DNA of 64,000 nucleotides, from positions 45,196,925 to 45,260,924 of the forward strand of contig OV050031.1 of NCBI GenBank assembly GCA_920105625.2, read 5' to 3'. Every line of letters begins with the position of its first letter. Position 1 is the stretch's first letter. Positions 51,960 through 64,000 of the stretch are shown piece by piece. Under the pieces are notes generated by a model. It saw only the letters and a list, made by a program, of their open reading frames with translations. It did no database searches and had not been told where the DNA came from. The DNA is from Clusia tigrina. Lineage: Eukaryota > Arthropoda > Insecta > Diptera > Clusiidae. The position numbers and the translations under genes are program-made.

Positions 51960-54453
51960 CATTGGAATTGTCAATGGTAATTCTATTTTATTTTAATTTG
52001 TATTGAAAATTTCATTGGTAATGCAATTTAATTGTAATGAGCATTACAATTTTCAATGGTAAAGCAATTGCGTTTTAGTTAGCATTGGAATTTTCAATGG
52101 TAGTGCTATTAAATTTTAATTTCCTTTGAATTTTTCAATGGTAATACAATTTAATTTGAATTGTCATTGGAATTCTCAATGTAAATGCAATTTAATTGTG
52201 ATAAGCATTGGAATTTTCAATGGTAATGCACTTTAATTTTAATTAGCATTGGTATTTTCAATGGTAATGCATTTTCAATTTGTTTAGCAGTAAAATGTTT
52301 AACGGTAGTGCAAATTAATTGAAATTAGAATTTAAAATTTTTAATAGTAATGCAATTTAATTTAAGTAGCATTGGAATATTCAATGGTAATGCAATTTAA
52401 CATTAATTAGCATTGAAATTTTCACTGATAATGGAATTTAATTTAATTGACATTGAATTTGGATGGAAATGCAATTTAATGGAATTCAATGGAAATGCAA
52501 TTTAATTTTAATTTCAATGGTTATGCAATTTAACTTTAATTGGCATTAGAACTTTCAATGGTAATGCAATTTGATTTTAATTGGCATTGGAATTGTCAAT
52601 GGTAATGAAATTAAAATTAAATTGTATTTTCACTTTCATTAGCATTGGAATTGTCAATGGTAATAAAAATTAATTGTAATTAGCATTGGAATTTTCAATG
52701 GCAATGCAATTTTATTTTAATTGGCATTGGAATTATCTATAGTAATGCAATTTAATTTAATTTTAATTGGCATCGGAACTGTCAATGGTAATGCAATTCA
52801 ACTTTAATTAGCATTGGAATTTTCAAATGTATTTCAATTTAATTGGCATTGGAATTTTGCAATTTAACTTTAATTCGCATTGGAATTGTCAATGGTAATG
52901 CAATTTAATTTTAATTAGCATTGGAATTGTCAATGGTAATGCAAATTAATTGTAATTACCAATGGAATTTTCAATGATAATGCATTTTAATTTTAATTGG
53001 TATTGGAATTGTCAATGGTAATGCAATTTAATTTTAATTAGCATTGGAATTGTCAATGGTAATGCAATTTAATTGTAATTACCAATGGAATTTTCAATGA
53101 TAATGCATTTTAATTTTAATTGTTATTGGAATTGTCAATGGTAATGCTGTAATTGTAATTCGCATTGGAGTTTTCAATGGTAATGCAATTGAATTTTAAT
53201 TAACATTGGAATTTTCAATGGTAATGCAATTTAATTTTAATTTGCTTTAAATTTTTTAATGGTAATATAATTTAATTGTAATTAGCATTGGAAATTTCAA
53301 TGGTAATGCAATTTAATTTTAATTGGCATTGGAACTTTCAATGGTAATGCAATTTGATTTAATCGGCATTGGAATTGTCAATGGTATTGAAATTAAAATT
53401 AAATTGCATTTTCACGTTAATTACCATTGGAATTGTCAATGGTAATAAAATTTAATTGTGATTAGCATTGGAATTTTCAATGGCAATGCAATTTTAATTT
53501 AATAGGCAATGGAATTATCTATGGTATAACAATTTAATTTAATTTTATTGGCATAGGAACTGTCAATGGTAATGAAATTAAAATTAAATTGCATTTTCAC
53601 TTTTATTAGCATTGGAATTGTCAATGGTAATAAAGATTAATTGTAATTAGCATTGGAATTTTCAATGGCAATACAATTTTATTTTAATTTCATTGGTTAC
53701 GCAATTTAACTTTAATTGGCATTGGAACTTTCAATGTTAATGTAATTTGATTTTAATTGTAATTGGAATTGTCAATGGTAATGAAATTAAAATTAAATTG
53801 CATTTTCACTTTCATTAGCATTGGAATTGTCAATGGCAATAAAGATTAATTGTAATTAGCATTGCAATTTTCAATGGCAATGCATTTTTATTTTAATTGG
53901 CATTGGAATTTTCGCAGATAATGCAATTTAATTTTAATTGTCATTGGAATTTTCAATGGTAATGGAGTTGAACTTTAATTAGCATTGGAATTTTCAATTA
54001 TATTGCAATTTAATTATAATTGGCATTGTAGTTTTCGAAGATATCTTAATTTAATTTTAATTGGCATTAGAATCAATGGTTGTGCAATTTAATTTCAATT
54101 GGCATTGAAATTGTAAATGTTAATGCAACTTAGATTTAATTGGAATTGGAATTTTTAATGGTAATGCAATTTAATTGTAATTAGCATTGGAGTTGTTTAT
54201 GGTAAAGCAATTTTATTTTAATTGTCATTGGAATTGTCAATGGAAATGCAATTAACTTTAATTCGCATTGGAATTTTCAATGGTAATGCAATTTAATTTT
54301 AATTGGCATTGGAACTTTCAATGGTAATGCAATTTGATTTGAATTGGCATTGGAATTGTCAATGGTAATGAAATTAAAATTAAATTGCATTTTAACTTTA
54401 ATTAGCATTGGAATTGTCAATGGTAATAAAATTTAATTGTAATTAGCATTGGA
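51960..54453 (+). repeat. 2.99-kb unit, first copy in S2 (left-truncated)
   Basis: Counterpart of 38,070-40,570. It starts at the deletion joint where TTTAAATTTAATTAGCATTGG, homologous at both parent sites (about 37,005 and 38,065), leads into AATTGTCAATGGTAATTC. It shares the GGATGGAAATGC anomaly. Confidence 0.82.
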
Positions 54454-57443
54454 ATTTTCAATGGTAATGCAATTTAATTTTAATTGGCATTGCAATTTTC
54501 AACGGTAATAAAAATTACTTTTAATTGGTATTGGAGATTTCAAAGGAAATGCAATTTAATTTTCATTGGCGTTGGAATTTCAAATTAAAATACCATTTAA
54601 TTTTAACTGGCATTGGAATTTTTAATGGCAGTGCATCTCAATTTTAATTAGTATTGAAATTGTCAATGGTAATGCAATTTTATTCTAATTGGCATTGGAA
54701 TTGTCAATTATAATGCAATTAATTTTAATTGGCATTGGAATTGTCAATGGTAATGCAAGTTAACTTTAATTAGCAATGGAGTTTTCAATGCTAATGCAAT
54801 TTAATGTTAATTAGCATACAAATTTTAAATGGTAATTCATATTAATTGTAATTAGAAATTAAAATTTTCAATGATAATGAAATTTAATTTTAGTTGGCAT
54901 TGGAATTGTCAATGGTAATGCAATTTAAATTTAATTAGCATTGGAATTGTCAATGGTAATTCTATTTTATTTTAATTTGTATTGAAAATTTCATTGGTAA
55001 TGCAATTTAATTGTAATGAGCATTACAATTTTCAATGGTAAAGCAATTGCGTTTTAGTTAGCATTGGAATTTTCAATGGTAGTGCTATTAAATTTTAATT
55101 TCCTTTGAATTTTTCAATGGTAATACAATTTAATTTGAATTGTCATTGGAATTCTCAATGTAAATGCAATTTAATTGTGATAAGCATTGGAATTTTCAAT
55201 GGTAATGCACTTTAATTTTAATTAGCATTGGTATTTTCAATGGTAATGCAATTTCAATTTTTTTAGCAGTAAAATGTTTAACGGTAGTGCAAATTAATTG
55301 AAATTAGAATTTAAAATTTTTAATAGTAATGCAATTTAATTTAAGTAGCATTGGAATATTCAATGGTAATGCAATTTAACATTAATTAGCATTGACATTT
55401 TCACTGATAATGGAATTTAATTTAATTGACATTGAATTTATGTAATGCAACTGAATTTTAATTTGCTTAGAAATTTTCAATGGAAATGCAATTTAATTTT
55501 AATTTCAATGGTTACGCAATTTAACTTTAATTGGCATTAGAACTTTCAATGGTAATGCAATTTGATTTTAATTGGCATTGGAATTGTCAATGGTAATGAA
55601 ATTAAAATTAAATTGTATTTTCACTTTCATTAGCATTGGAATTGTCAATGGTAATAAAAATTAATTGTAATTAGCATTGGAATTTTCAATGGCAATGCAA
55701 TTTTATTTTAATTGGCATTGGAATTATCTATAGTAATGCAATTTAATTTAATTTTAATTGGCATCGGAACTGTCAATGGTAATGCAATTCAACTTTAATT
55801 AGCATTGGAATTTTCAAATGTATTTCAATTTAATTGGCATTGGAATTTTGCAATTTAACTTTAATTCGCATTGGAATTGTCAATGGTAATGCAATTTAAT
55901 TTTAATTAGCATTGGAATTGTCAATGGTAATGCAAATTAATTGTAATTACCAATGGAATTTTCAATGATAATGCATTTTAATTTTAATTGGTATTGGAAT
56001 TGTCAATGGTAATGCAATTTAATTTTAATTAGCATTGGAATTGTCAATGGTAATGCAATTTAATTGTAATTACCAATGGAATTTTCAATGATAATGCATT
56101 TTAATTTTAATTGTTATTGGAATTGTCAATGGTAATGCTCTAATTGTAATTCGCATTGGAGTTTTCAATGGTAATGCAATTGAATTTTAGTTAACATTGG
56201 AATTTTCAATGGTAATGCAATTTAATTTTAATTTGCTTTAAATTTTTTAATGGTAATATAATTTAATTGTAATTAGCATTGGAAATTTCAATGGTAATGC
56301 AATTTAATTTTAATTGGCATTGGAACTTTCAATGGTAATGCAATTTGATTTAATCGGCATTGGAATTGTCAATGGTATTGAAATTAAAATTAAATTGCAT
56401 TTTCACGTTAATTACCATTGGAATTGTCAATGGTAATAAAATTTAATTGTGATTAGCATTGGAATTTTCAATGGCAATGCAATTTTAATTTAATAGGCAA
56501 TGGAATTATCTATGGTATAACAATTTAATTTAATTTTATTGGCATAGGAACTGTCAATGGTAATGAAATTAAAATTAAATTGCATTTTCACTTTTATTAG
56601 CATTGGAATTGTCAATGGTAATAAAGATTAATTGTAATTAGCATTGGAATTTTCAATGGCAATACAATTTTATTTTAATTTCATTGGTTACGCAATTTAA
56701 CTTTAATTGGCATTGGAACTTTCAATGTTAATGTAATTTGATTTTAATTGTAATTGGAATTGTCAATGGTAATGAAATTAAAATTAAATTGCATTTTCAC
56801 TTTCATTAGCATTGGAATTGTCAATGGCAATAAAGATTAATTGTAATTAGCATTGCAATTTTCAATGGCAATGCATTTTTATTTTAATTGGCATTGGAAT
56901 TTTGCAGATAATGCAATTTAATTTTAATTGTCATTGGAATTTTCAATGGTAATGGAGTTGAACTTTAATTAGCATTGGAATTTTCAATTATATTGCAATT
57001 TAATTATAATTGGCATTGTAGTTTTCGAAGATATCTTAATTTAATTTTAATTGGCATTAGAATCAATGGTTGTGCAATTTAATTTCAATTGGCATTGAAA
57101 TTGTAAATGTTAATGCAACTTAGATTTAATTGGAATTGGAATTTTTAATGGTAATGCAATTTAATTGTAATTAGCATTGGAGTTGTTTATGGTAAAGCAA
57201 TTTTATTTTAATTGTCATTGGAATTGTCAATGGAAATGCAATTAACTTTAATTCGCATTGGAATTTTCAATGGTAATGCAATTTAATTTTAATTGGCATT
57301 GGAACTTACAATGGTAATGCAATTTGATTTGAATTGGCATTGGAATTGTCAATGGTAATGAAATTAAAATTAAATTGCATTTTCACTTTAATTAGCATTG
57401 GAATTGTCAATGGTAATAAAATTTAATTGTAATTAGCATTGGA
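54454..57443 (+). repeat. 2,990-bp unit, second copy in S2
   Basis: It starts as 40,571 at offset 13,883 and runs as a full unit to 57,443, then exits to TCAATGGCAATGC exactly as 46,551 does. It carries GAATTTATGTAATGC (55,435) against GAATTTAAGTAATGC in the S1 units, and both TTTTGCAGATA (56,901) and GGAACTTACAATGG (57,301). S2 therefore holds two units where S1 holds three. Confidence 0.86.
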
Positions 57444-60180
57444 ATTTTCAATGGCAATGCAATTTTAATTTAATAGGCAATGGAATTATCTATGGTAATG
57501 CAATTTAATTTAATTTTAATTGGCATAGGAAGTGTCAATGCTAATGCAATTTAACTTTAATTAGCATTGGAATTTTCAAATGTATTGCAATTTAATTGGC
57601 ATTGGAATTTTCGCAGATAATGCAATTTAATTTTAATTGTGATTGGAATTTTCAATGGTAATGCAGTTAAACTTTAATTATCATTAGAATTTTCAATTGT
57701 TTTGCAATTTAATTATAATTGGCTTTGTAATTTTCGAAGATATCTTAATTTAATTTTAATTGGCATTCGAATCAATGGTTGTGCAATTTAAATTCAATTG
57801 GCATTGAAATTGTCAATGTTAATGCAACTTAATTTTAATTGGAATTGGAATTTTTAATGGTAATGCAATTTAATTGTAATTAGCATTGGAATTGTTTATG
57901 GTAAAGCAATTTTATTTTAATTGTCATTGGAAGTGTCAATGGTAATGCAATTTAACTTTAATTAGCATTGGAATTTTCAAATGAATTGCAATTTAATTAG
58001 CATTGGAATTTTCGCAGATAATGCAATTTAATTTTAATTGTGATTGGAATTTTCAATGGTAATGCAGTTAAACTTTAATTATCATTGGAATTTTCAATTG
58101 TATTGCAATTTAATTATAATTGGCATTGTAATTTTCGAAGATATCTTAATTTAATTTTAATTGGCATTCGAATCAATGGTTGTGCAATTTAAATTCAATT
58201 GGCATTGAAATTGTCAATGGTAATGCAATTTAATTTTAATTTGCATTGGAATTGTCAATGGTAATGCAAATTAATTGTAATTACCAATGGAATTTTCAAT
58301 GATAATGCATTTTAATTTTAATTGGTATTGGAATTGTCAATGGTAATGCCATTTAACTTTAATTCGCATTGGAATTTTCAATGGTAATGCAATTGAATTT
58401 TAATTAACATTGGAATTTTCAATGGTAATGCAATTGAATTTTAATAGACATTGGTAATGCAAATTAATTGTAATTAGCATTGAAATTTTCAATGGCAATG
58501 CAATTCAATTTTAATTAACATTGAAATTGTCAATGATAATTCAACTTTATTTTAACTGGCATTGGAATTGTCAATGTAAATACAATTTAACTTTAATTAG
58601 CTTTAGAATTTTCAATTGTAATGCCATTTAATTTTAAATGGCAATGGAATTTTCAATAGTAATGCTATTTAATTTTAATTAGCATTACATTTTTAAAGAT
58701 AATGCAATTTAATTTTAATTAGCATTAAATCTTTGAATGGTAGTGCCATTTAATTGTAATTAGAAATTAAAATTTTCAATAGAAATGCAATTTAATTTTA
58801 ATAGGCATTGGAATTTTCAATGGTGATGCATTTGGTTTTAATTAGCATTGGAATTTTTAATTGTATTGCATTTAATTTTAATTGGCATTGGAATTTTCGA
58901 AGGTATTGCAATTTTATATTAATTGTCATTGGAACTTTCCATGGTTTTGCAATCTAATTTTAATAGGCATTGGAATTTTCAATGGTTATGCAATTTAATT
59001 GTAATTAGCATGGGGATTTTCAATGGTAATACAATTTAGTTTTAATTGGCATTGGAATTTTCAATGGTAATGCAATTTAATTTTAATTGGCATTGCAATT
59101 TTCAACGGTAATAAAAATTACTTTTAATTGGTATTGGAGTTTTCAAAGGAAATGCAATTTAATTTTCATTGGCGTTGGAATTTCAAATTAAAATACCATT
59201 TAATTTTAACTGGCATTGGAATTTTTAATGGCAGTGCATCTTAATTATAATTGGCATTGAAATTGTCAATTATAATGCAATTAATTTTAATTGGTATTGG
59301 AATTGTCAATGGTAATGCTATTTAACTTTAATTAGCAATGGAGTTTTCAATGCTAATGCAATTTAATATTAATTAGCATACAAATTTTTAATGGTAATTC
59401 ATATTAATTGTAATTAGAAATTAAAATTTTCAATGGCAATGAAATTTAATTTAATTGGCATTGGAATTTTCAATGGTATTCCAATTGAATTGTAAGTTGT
59501 ATTTCAATTTTCAATGGTAATGCAATTTAATTTTTATTTGCTTTAAATTTTTTAATGGTAATATAATTTAATTGTAATTAGCATTGGTATTTTCAATGGT
59601 AATGCAATTTCAATTTGTTTAGCAGTAAAATGTTTAACGGTATTGCAATTTAATTGAAATTAGAATTTAAAATTTTTAATAGTAATGGAATTTATTTTAA
59701 GTAGCATTGGAATAATGGTAATGCAATTTAACTTTAATTAGCATTGACATTTTCACTGATAATGGAATTTAATTTAATTGACATTGAATTTTCAATGGAA
59801 ATGCAATTTAATTTTAATTTCATTGGTTACGCAATTTAATTTTAATTGGCATCGGAACTGTCAATGGTAATGCAATTTAACTTTAATTAGCATTGGAATT
59901 TTCAAATGTATTTCAATTTAATTGGCATTGGAATTTTCGCAGATAATGCAATTTAATTTTCATTGTCATTGGAATTTTCAATGGTAATGCAGTTGAACTT
60001 TAATTAGCATTGGAATTTTCAAGTAGCATTGAAATTTTCAATGGTAACGCAATTTACTTTAGTTTGCACTGATATTTTCAATGAAAATGCAATTTTATTT
60101 TAATTGGCATTAAAATTGTCAATGGTAGTGCAATTCAATTTTAATTGGAATTGGAATTTTGAATGGTAATGCAATTTAAT

Positions 60181-63100
60181 TGTAATTAGCATTGGAGTTG
60201 TTTATGGTAAAGCAATTTTATTTTAATTGTCATTGGAATTGTCAATGGTAATGCAAATTAATTGTAATTACCAATGGAATTTTCAATGATAATGCATTTT
60301 AATTTTAATTGGTATTGGAATTGTCAATGGTAATGCCATTTAACTTTAATTCGCATTGGAATTTTCAATGGTAATGCAATTGAATTTTAATTAACATTGG
60401 AATTTTCAATGGTAATGCAATTGAATTTTAATAGACATTGGATATATCAATAGTAATGCAAATTAATTGTAATTAGCATTGAAATTTTCAATGGCAATGC
60501 AATTCAATTTTAATTAACATTGAAATTGTCAATGATAATTCAACTTTATTTTAACTGGCATTGGAATTGTCAATGTAAATGCAATTTAACTTTAATTAGC
60601 TTTAGAATTTTCAATTGTAATGCCATTTAATTTTAAATGGCAATGGAATTTTCAATAGTAATGCAATTTAATTTTAATTAGCATTACATTTTTAAAGATA
60701 ATGCAATTTAATTTTAATTAGCATTAAATCTTTGAATGGTAGTGCCATTTAATTGTAATAGAAATTAAAATTTTCAATAGTAATGCAATTTAATTTTAAT
60801 AGGCATTGGAATTTTCAATGGTGATGCATTTGGTTTTAATTAGCATTGGAATTTTTAATTGTATTGCATTTAATTTTAATTGGCATTGGAATTTTCGAAG
60901 GTATTGCAATTTAATATTAATTGTCATTGGAACTTTCCATGGTTTTGCAATTTAATTTTAATAGGCATTGGAATTTTCAATGGTTATGCAATTTAATTGT
61001 AATTAGCATGGGAATTTTCAATGGTAATACAATTTAGTTTTAATTGGCATTGGAATTTTCAATGGTAATGCAATTTAATTTTAATTGGCATTGCAATTTT
61101 CAACGGTAATAAAAATTACTTTTAATTGGTATTGGAGTTTTCAAAGGAAATGCAATTTAATTTTCATTGGCGTTGGAATTTCAAATTAAAATACCATTTA
61201 ATTTTAGCTGACATTGGAATTTTTAATGGCAGTGCATCTCAATTTTAATTAGTATTGAAATTGTCAATGGTAATGCAATTTTATTCTAATTGGCATTGGA
61301 ATTGTCAATTATAATGCAATTAATTTTAATTGGTATTGGAATTGTCAATGGTAATTCTATTTAACTTTAATTAGCAATGGAGTTTTCAATGCTAATGCAA
61401 ATTAATGTTAATTAGCATACAAATTTTTAATGGTAATTCATATTAATTGTAATTAGAAATTAAAATTTTCAATGGTAATGAAATTTAATTTTAGTTGGCA
61501 TTGGAATTTTCAATGGTATTCCAATTGAATTGTAAGTTGTATTTCAATTTTCAATGGTAATGCAATTGAATTTTAATTAACATTGGAATTTTCAATGGTA
61601 ATGCAATTTAATTTTAATTTGCTTTAAATTTTTTAATGGTAATATAATTTATTTGTAATTAGCATTGGAAATTTCAATGGTAATGCAATTTAATTTTAAT
61701 TGGCATTGGAACTTTCGATGGTAATGCAATTTGATTTTAATCGGCATTGGAATTGTCAATGGTAATGAAATTAAAATTAAATTGCATTTTCACGTTAATT
61801 AGCATTGGAATTGTCAATGGTAATAAAATTTAATTATAATTAGCATTGGAGTTGTTTATGGTAAAGCAATTTTATTTTAATTGTCATTGGAATTGTCAAT
61901 GGTAATGCAATTTAACTTTAATTCGCATTGGAATTTTCAATGGTAATGCACTTTAATTTTAATTGGCATTGGAACTTTCAATGGTAATGCAATTTGATTT
62001 GAATTGGCATTGGAATTGTCAATGGTAATGAAATTAAAATTAAATTGCATTTTCACTTTAATTAGCATTGGAATTGTCGATGGTAATAAAATTTAATTGT
62101 AATTAGCATTGGAATTTTCAATGGCAATGTAATTTTAATTTAATAGGCAATGGAATTATCTATGGTAATGCAATTTAATTTAATTTTAATTGGCATAGGA
62201 ACTGTCAATGGTAATGCAATTTAACTTTAATTAGCATTGGAATTTTCAAATGAATTGCAATTTAATTGGCATTGGAATTTTCGCAGATAATGCAATTTAA
62301 TTTTAATTGTGATTGGAATTTTCAATGGTAATGCAGTTAAACTTTAATTATCATTGGAATTTTCAATTGTATTGCAATTTAATTATAATTGGCATTGTAA
62401 TTTTCGAAGATATCTTAATTTAATTTTAATTGGCATTCGAATCAATTGCTGTGCAATTTAAATTCAATTGGCATTGAAATTGTCAATGGTAATGCAATTT
62501 AATTTTAATTAGCATTGGAATTGTCAATGGTAATACAAATTAATTGTAATTACCAATGGAATTTTCAATGATAATGCATTTTAATTTTAATTGGTATTGG
62601 AATTGTCAATGGTAATGCCATTTAACTTTAATTCGCATTGGAATTTTCAATGGTAATGCAATTGAATTTTAATTAACATTGGAATTTTCAATGGTAATGT
62701 AGTTTAATTTTAATAGACATTGGATATATCAATGGTAAGGCAAATTAATTGTAATTAGCATTGAAATTTTCAATGGCAATGCAATTCAATTTTAATGAAC
62801 ATTGAAATTGTCAATGATAATGCAACTTTATTTTAACTGGCATTGGAATTGTCAATGTAAATGCAATTTAACTTTAATTAGATTTAGAATTTTCAATTGT
62901 AATGCCATTTAATTTTAATTGGCAATGGAATTTTCAATAGTAATGCAATTTAATTTTAATTAGCATTAAATTTTTAAAGATAATGCAATTTAATTTTAAT
63001 TAGCATTAAATCTTTGAATGGTATTGCCATTTAATTGTAATTAGAAATTAAAATTTTCAATAGTAATGCAATTTAATTTTAATAGGCATTGGAATTTTCA

Positions 63101-64000
63101 ATGGTGTTGCATTTGGTTTTAATTAGCATTGGAATTTTTAATTGTATTGCATTTAATTTTAATTGGCATTGGAATTTTCGAAGGTATTGCAATTTTATAT
63201 TAATTGTCATTGGAACTTTCCATGGTTTTGCAATTTAATTTTAATAGGCATTGGAATTTTCAATGGTTATGCAATTTAATTGTAATTAGCATGGGGATTT
63301 TCAATGGTAATACAATTTAGTTTTAATTGGCATTGGAATTTTCAATGGTAATGCAATTTAATTTTAATTGGCATTGCAATTTTCAACGGTAATAAAAATT
63401 ACTTTTAATTGGTATTGGAGTTTTCAAAGGAAATGCAATTTAATTTTCATTGGCGTTGGAATTTCAAATTAAAATACCATTTAATTTTAACTGGCATTGG
63501 AATTTTTAATGGCAGTGCATCTCAATTATAATTGGCATTGAAATTGTCAATTATAATGCAATTAATTTTAATTGGTATTGGAATTGTCAATGGTAATGCT
63601 ATTTAACTTTAATTAGCAATGGAGTTTTCAATGTTAATGCAATTTAATATTAATTAGCATACAAATTTTTAATGGTAATTCATATTAATTGTAATTAGAA
63701 ATTAAAATTTTCAATGGCAATGAAATTTAATTTAATTGGCATTGGAATTTTCAATGGTATTCCAATTGAATTGTAAGTTGTATTTCAATTTTCAATGGTA
63801 ATGCAATTTAATTTTTATTTGCTTTAAATTTTTTAATGGTAATATAATTTAATTGTAATTAGCATTGGAATTTTCAATGGTAATGCACTTTAATTTTAAT
63901 TAGCATTGGTATTTTCAATGGTAATGCAATTTCAATTTGTTTAGCAGTAAAATTTTTAACGGTATTGCAATTTAATTGAAATTAGAATTTAAAATTTTTA
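60181..64000 (+). repeat. Satellite block related to 24-30 kb, running off the window
   Basis: After the S2 joint the sequence follows 27,640-29,800 (offsets 32,552 then 32,634). By 62,449 it matches 25,701 better (CAATTGCTGTGC, offset 36,748). From about 63,120 it matches 24,460-25,060 and 47,940-48,620 (GCAATTTTATATTAATTG, GCATGGGGATTTTC, GGTATTCCAATTG). The end (TTTAGCAGTAAAATTTTTAACGG) resembles 26,212. It is still array sequence at the last base. Confidence 0.8.

Larger units (their letters stand above)
49261..60180 (+). repeat. Superblock S2, recent shortened copy of S1
   Basis: The copy begins inside the GGAATTGGAATTTT monomer near 49,250-49,310. The offset to S1 is 14,947 up to about 51,960, then 13,883 (a 1,064-bp deletion, about 26 monomers), then 10,893 after one 2,990-bp unit is missing. 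Checkpoints: TGGAAATGCAATTTAATGG at 38,581 and 52,464, ACTTACAATGG at 46,411 and 57,304, CAAGTAGCATT at 49,127 and 60,020. Across about 10.9 kb I noticed only around ten base differences (for example GGTTACGC to GGTTATGC at 52,519, and TTTGTTTAGC to TTTTTTTAGC near 55,258), so the copies are very close to identical by eye. Confidence 0.88.
1..64000 (+). repeat. 41-bp satellite array filling the window
   Basis: Every stretch I read is built from a 41-bp monomer that opens with GGCATTGGAATTTTCAATGG (or AGCATTGG...), continues through TAATGC and ends in an A/T-only run. All copies point the same way and there is no spacer or unrelated insertion, so the array has no visible left or right edge and extends beyond the window. 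The unit is about one quarter G+C. Stop triplets occur in two phases of each monomer on either strand and 41 is not a multiple of three, so every frame is closed within a few monomers; a typical frame from ATGGTAATG ends after about 15 codons. There are therefore no genes to annotate in this or any sub-stretch. It is eukaryotic-type satellite DNA, probably centromeric, pericentromeric or other constitutive heterochromatin (inference). The family is not one I recognise. Confidence 0.97.

Noticed and set aside
33733..60180. Assembly artefact as the cause of the S1/S2 duplication
   Set aside because: Not excluded, but the copies differ by private substitutions and by two distinct deletions, which argues against simple duplication of one read set. 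Spanning long reads would decide.
1..64000. Open reading frames on either strand
   Set aside because: Each monomer brings stop triplets in two phases and the 41-bp period shifts frame each time; open frames are short and arise from repeat structure alone, without codon or domain signal.
1..64000. CRISPR array
   Set aside because: The repeats are contiguous with no unique spacers, and units vary by substitution along their entire length.
1..64000. Mitochondrial or plastid A/T-rich control region
   Set aside because: The length of 64 kb, the absence of any tRNA or rRNA and the multi-kilobase higher-order structure do not fit an organelle control region.
1..64000. Telomeric or simple-sequence repeat
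   Set aside because: No TTAGG, TTAGGG or TTTAGGG runs; the unit is a 41-mer with ordered variants.
1..64000. TATA-like promoters and poly(A) signals
   Set aside because: Such words are expected by chance in DNA of about 75% A+T and recur in every monomer; none is tied to a gene.

Overview
The whole 64-kb window is one uninterrupted, AT-rich (by eye about three quarters A+T) satellite DNA array. I find no gene, RNA gene, transposable element or unique sequence anywhere. The basic unit is a 41-bp monomer, always in the same head-to-tail orientation, repeated roughly 1,550 times. A reference copy lies at 13,749-13,789. Kilobase-scale higher-order structure built from tens of diverged monomers is a pattern of eukaryotic centromeric, pericentromeric or subtelomeric satellite. 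I do not recognise the monomer as any named satellite family, so species and chromosome position are undetermined.

The monomer has internal structure. It looks like a diverged dimer of an 18-bp and a 23-bp half-unit, and it carries a 9+9-bp dyad with one bulged base that could fold into a hairpin. A 58-bp monomer variant, present about 60 times, contains a perfect 20-bp reverse complement of the right-hand part of the monomer. It looks like an inversion or fold-back template switch at the monomer's own dyad. Length variants of 18, 35, 38 and 46 bp recur at fixed places and serve as landmarks.

Above the monomer the array is organised at several nested scales, measured here from landmark offsets: 209 bp (paired inverted variants), 1,794 bp, 1,912 bp, 2,990 bp, 3,219 bp, 3,404 bp, 7,981 bp and 14,947 bp. 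Layout: 1-7,981 is a first superblock; 7,982-14,895 is its near-identical copy; 14,896-18,840 is a shortened mosaic of the same material; 18,841-26,600 holds 3.2-3.4-kb duplications; 26,600-27,700 is a more diverged island; 27,700-30,514 and 30,515-33,732 are further mosaics; 33,733-49,260 is a superblock containing a three-copy run of a 2.99-kb unit; 49,261-60,180 is a very recent copy of it, shorter by 1,064 bp and by one 2,990-bp unit; 60,181-64,000 resumes material related to 24-30 kb.

The pattern is that expected of repeated unequal exchange and segmental amplification in many registers, with the most recent events in the right half. What the array does (centromere, heterochromatin, satellite transcript) cannot be decided from sequence alone. 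Percentages and copy numbers quoted are by-eye estimates.
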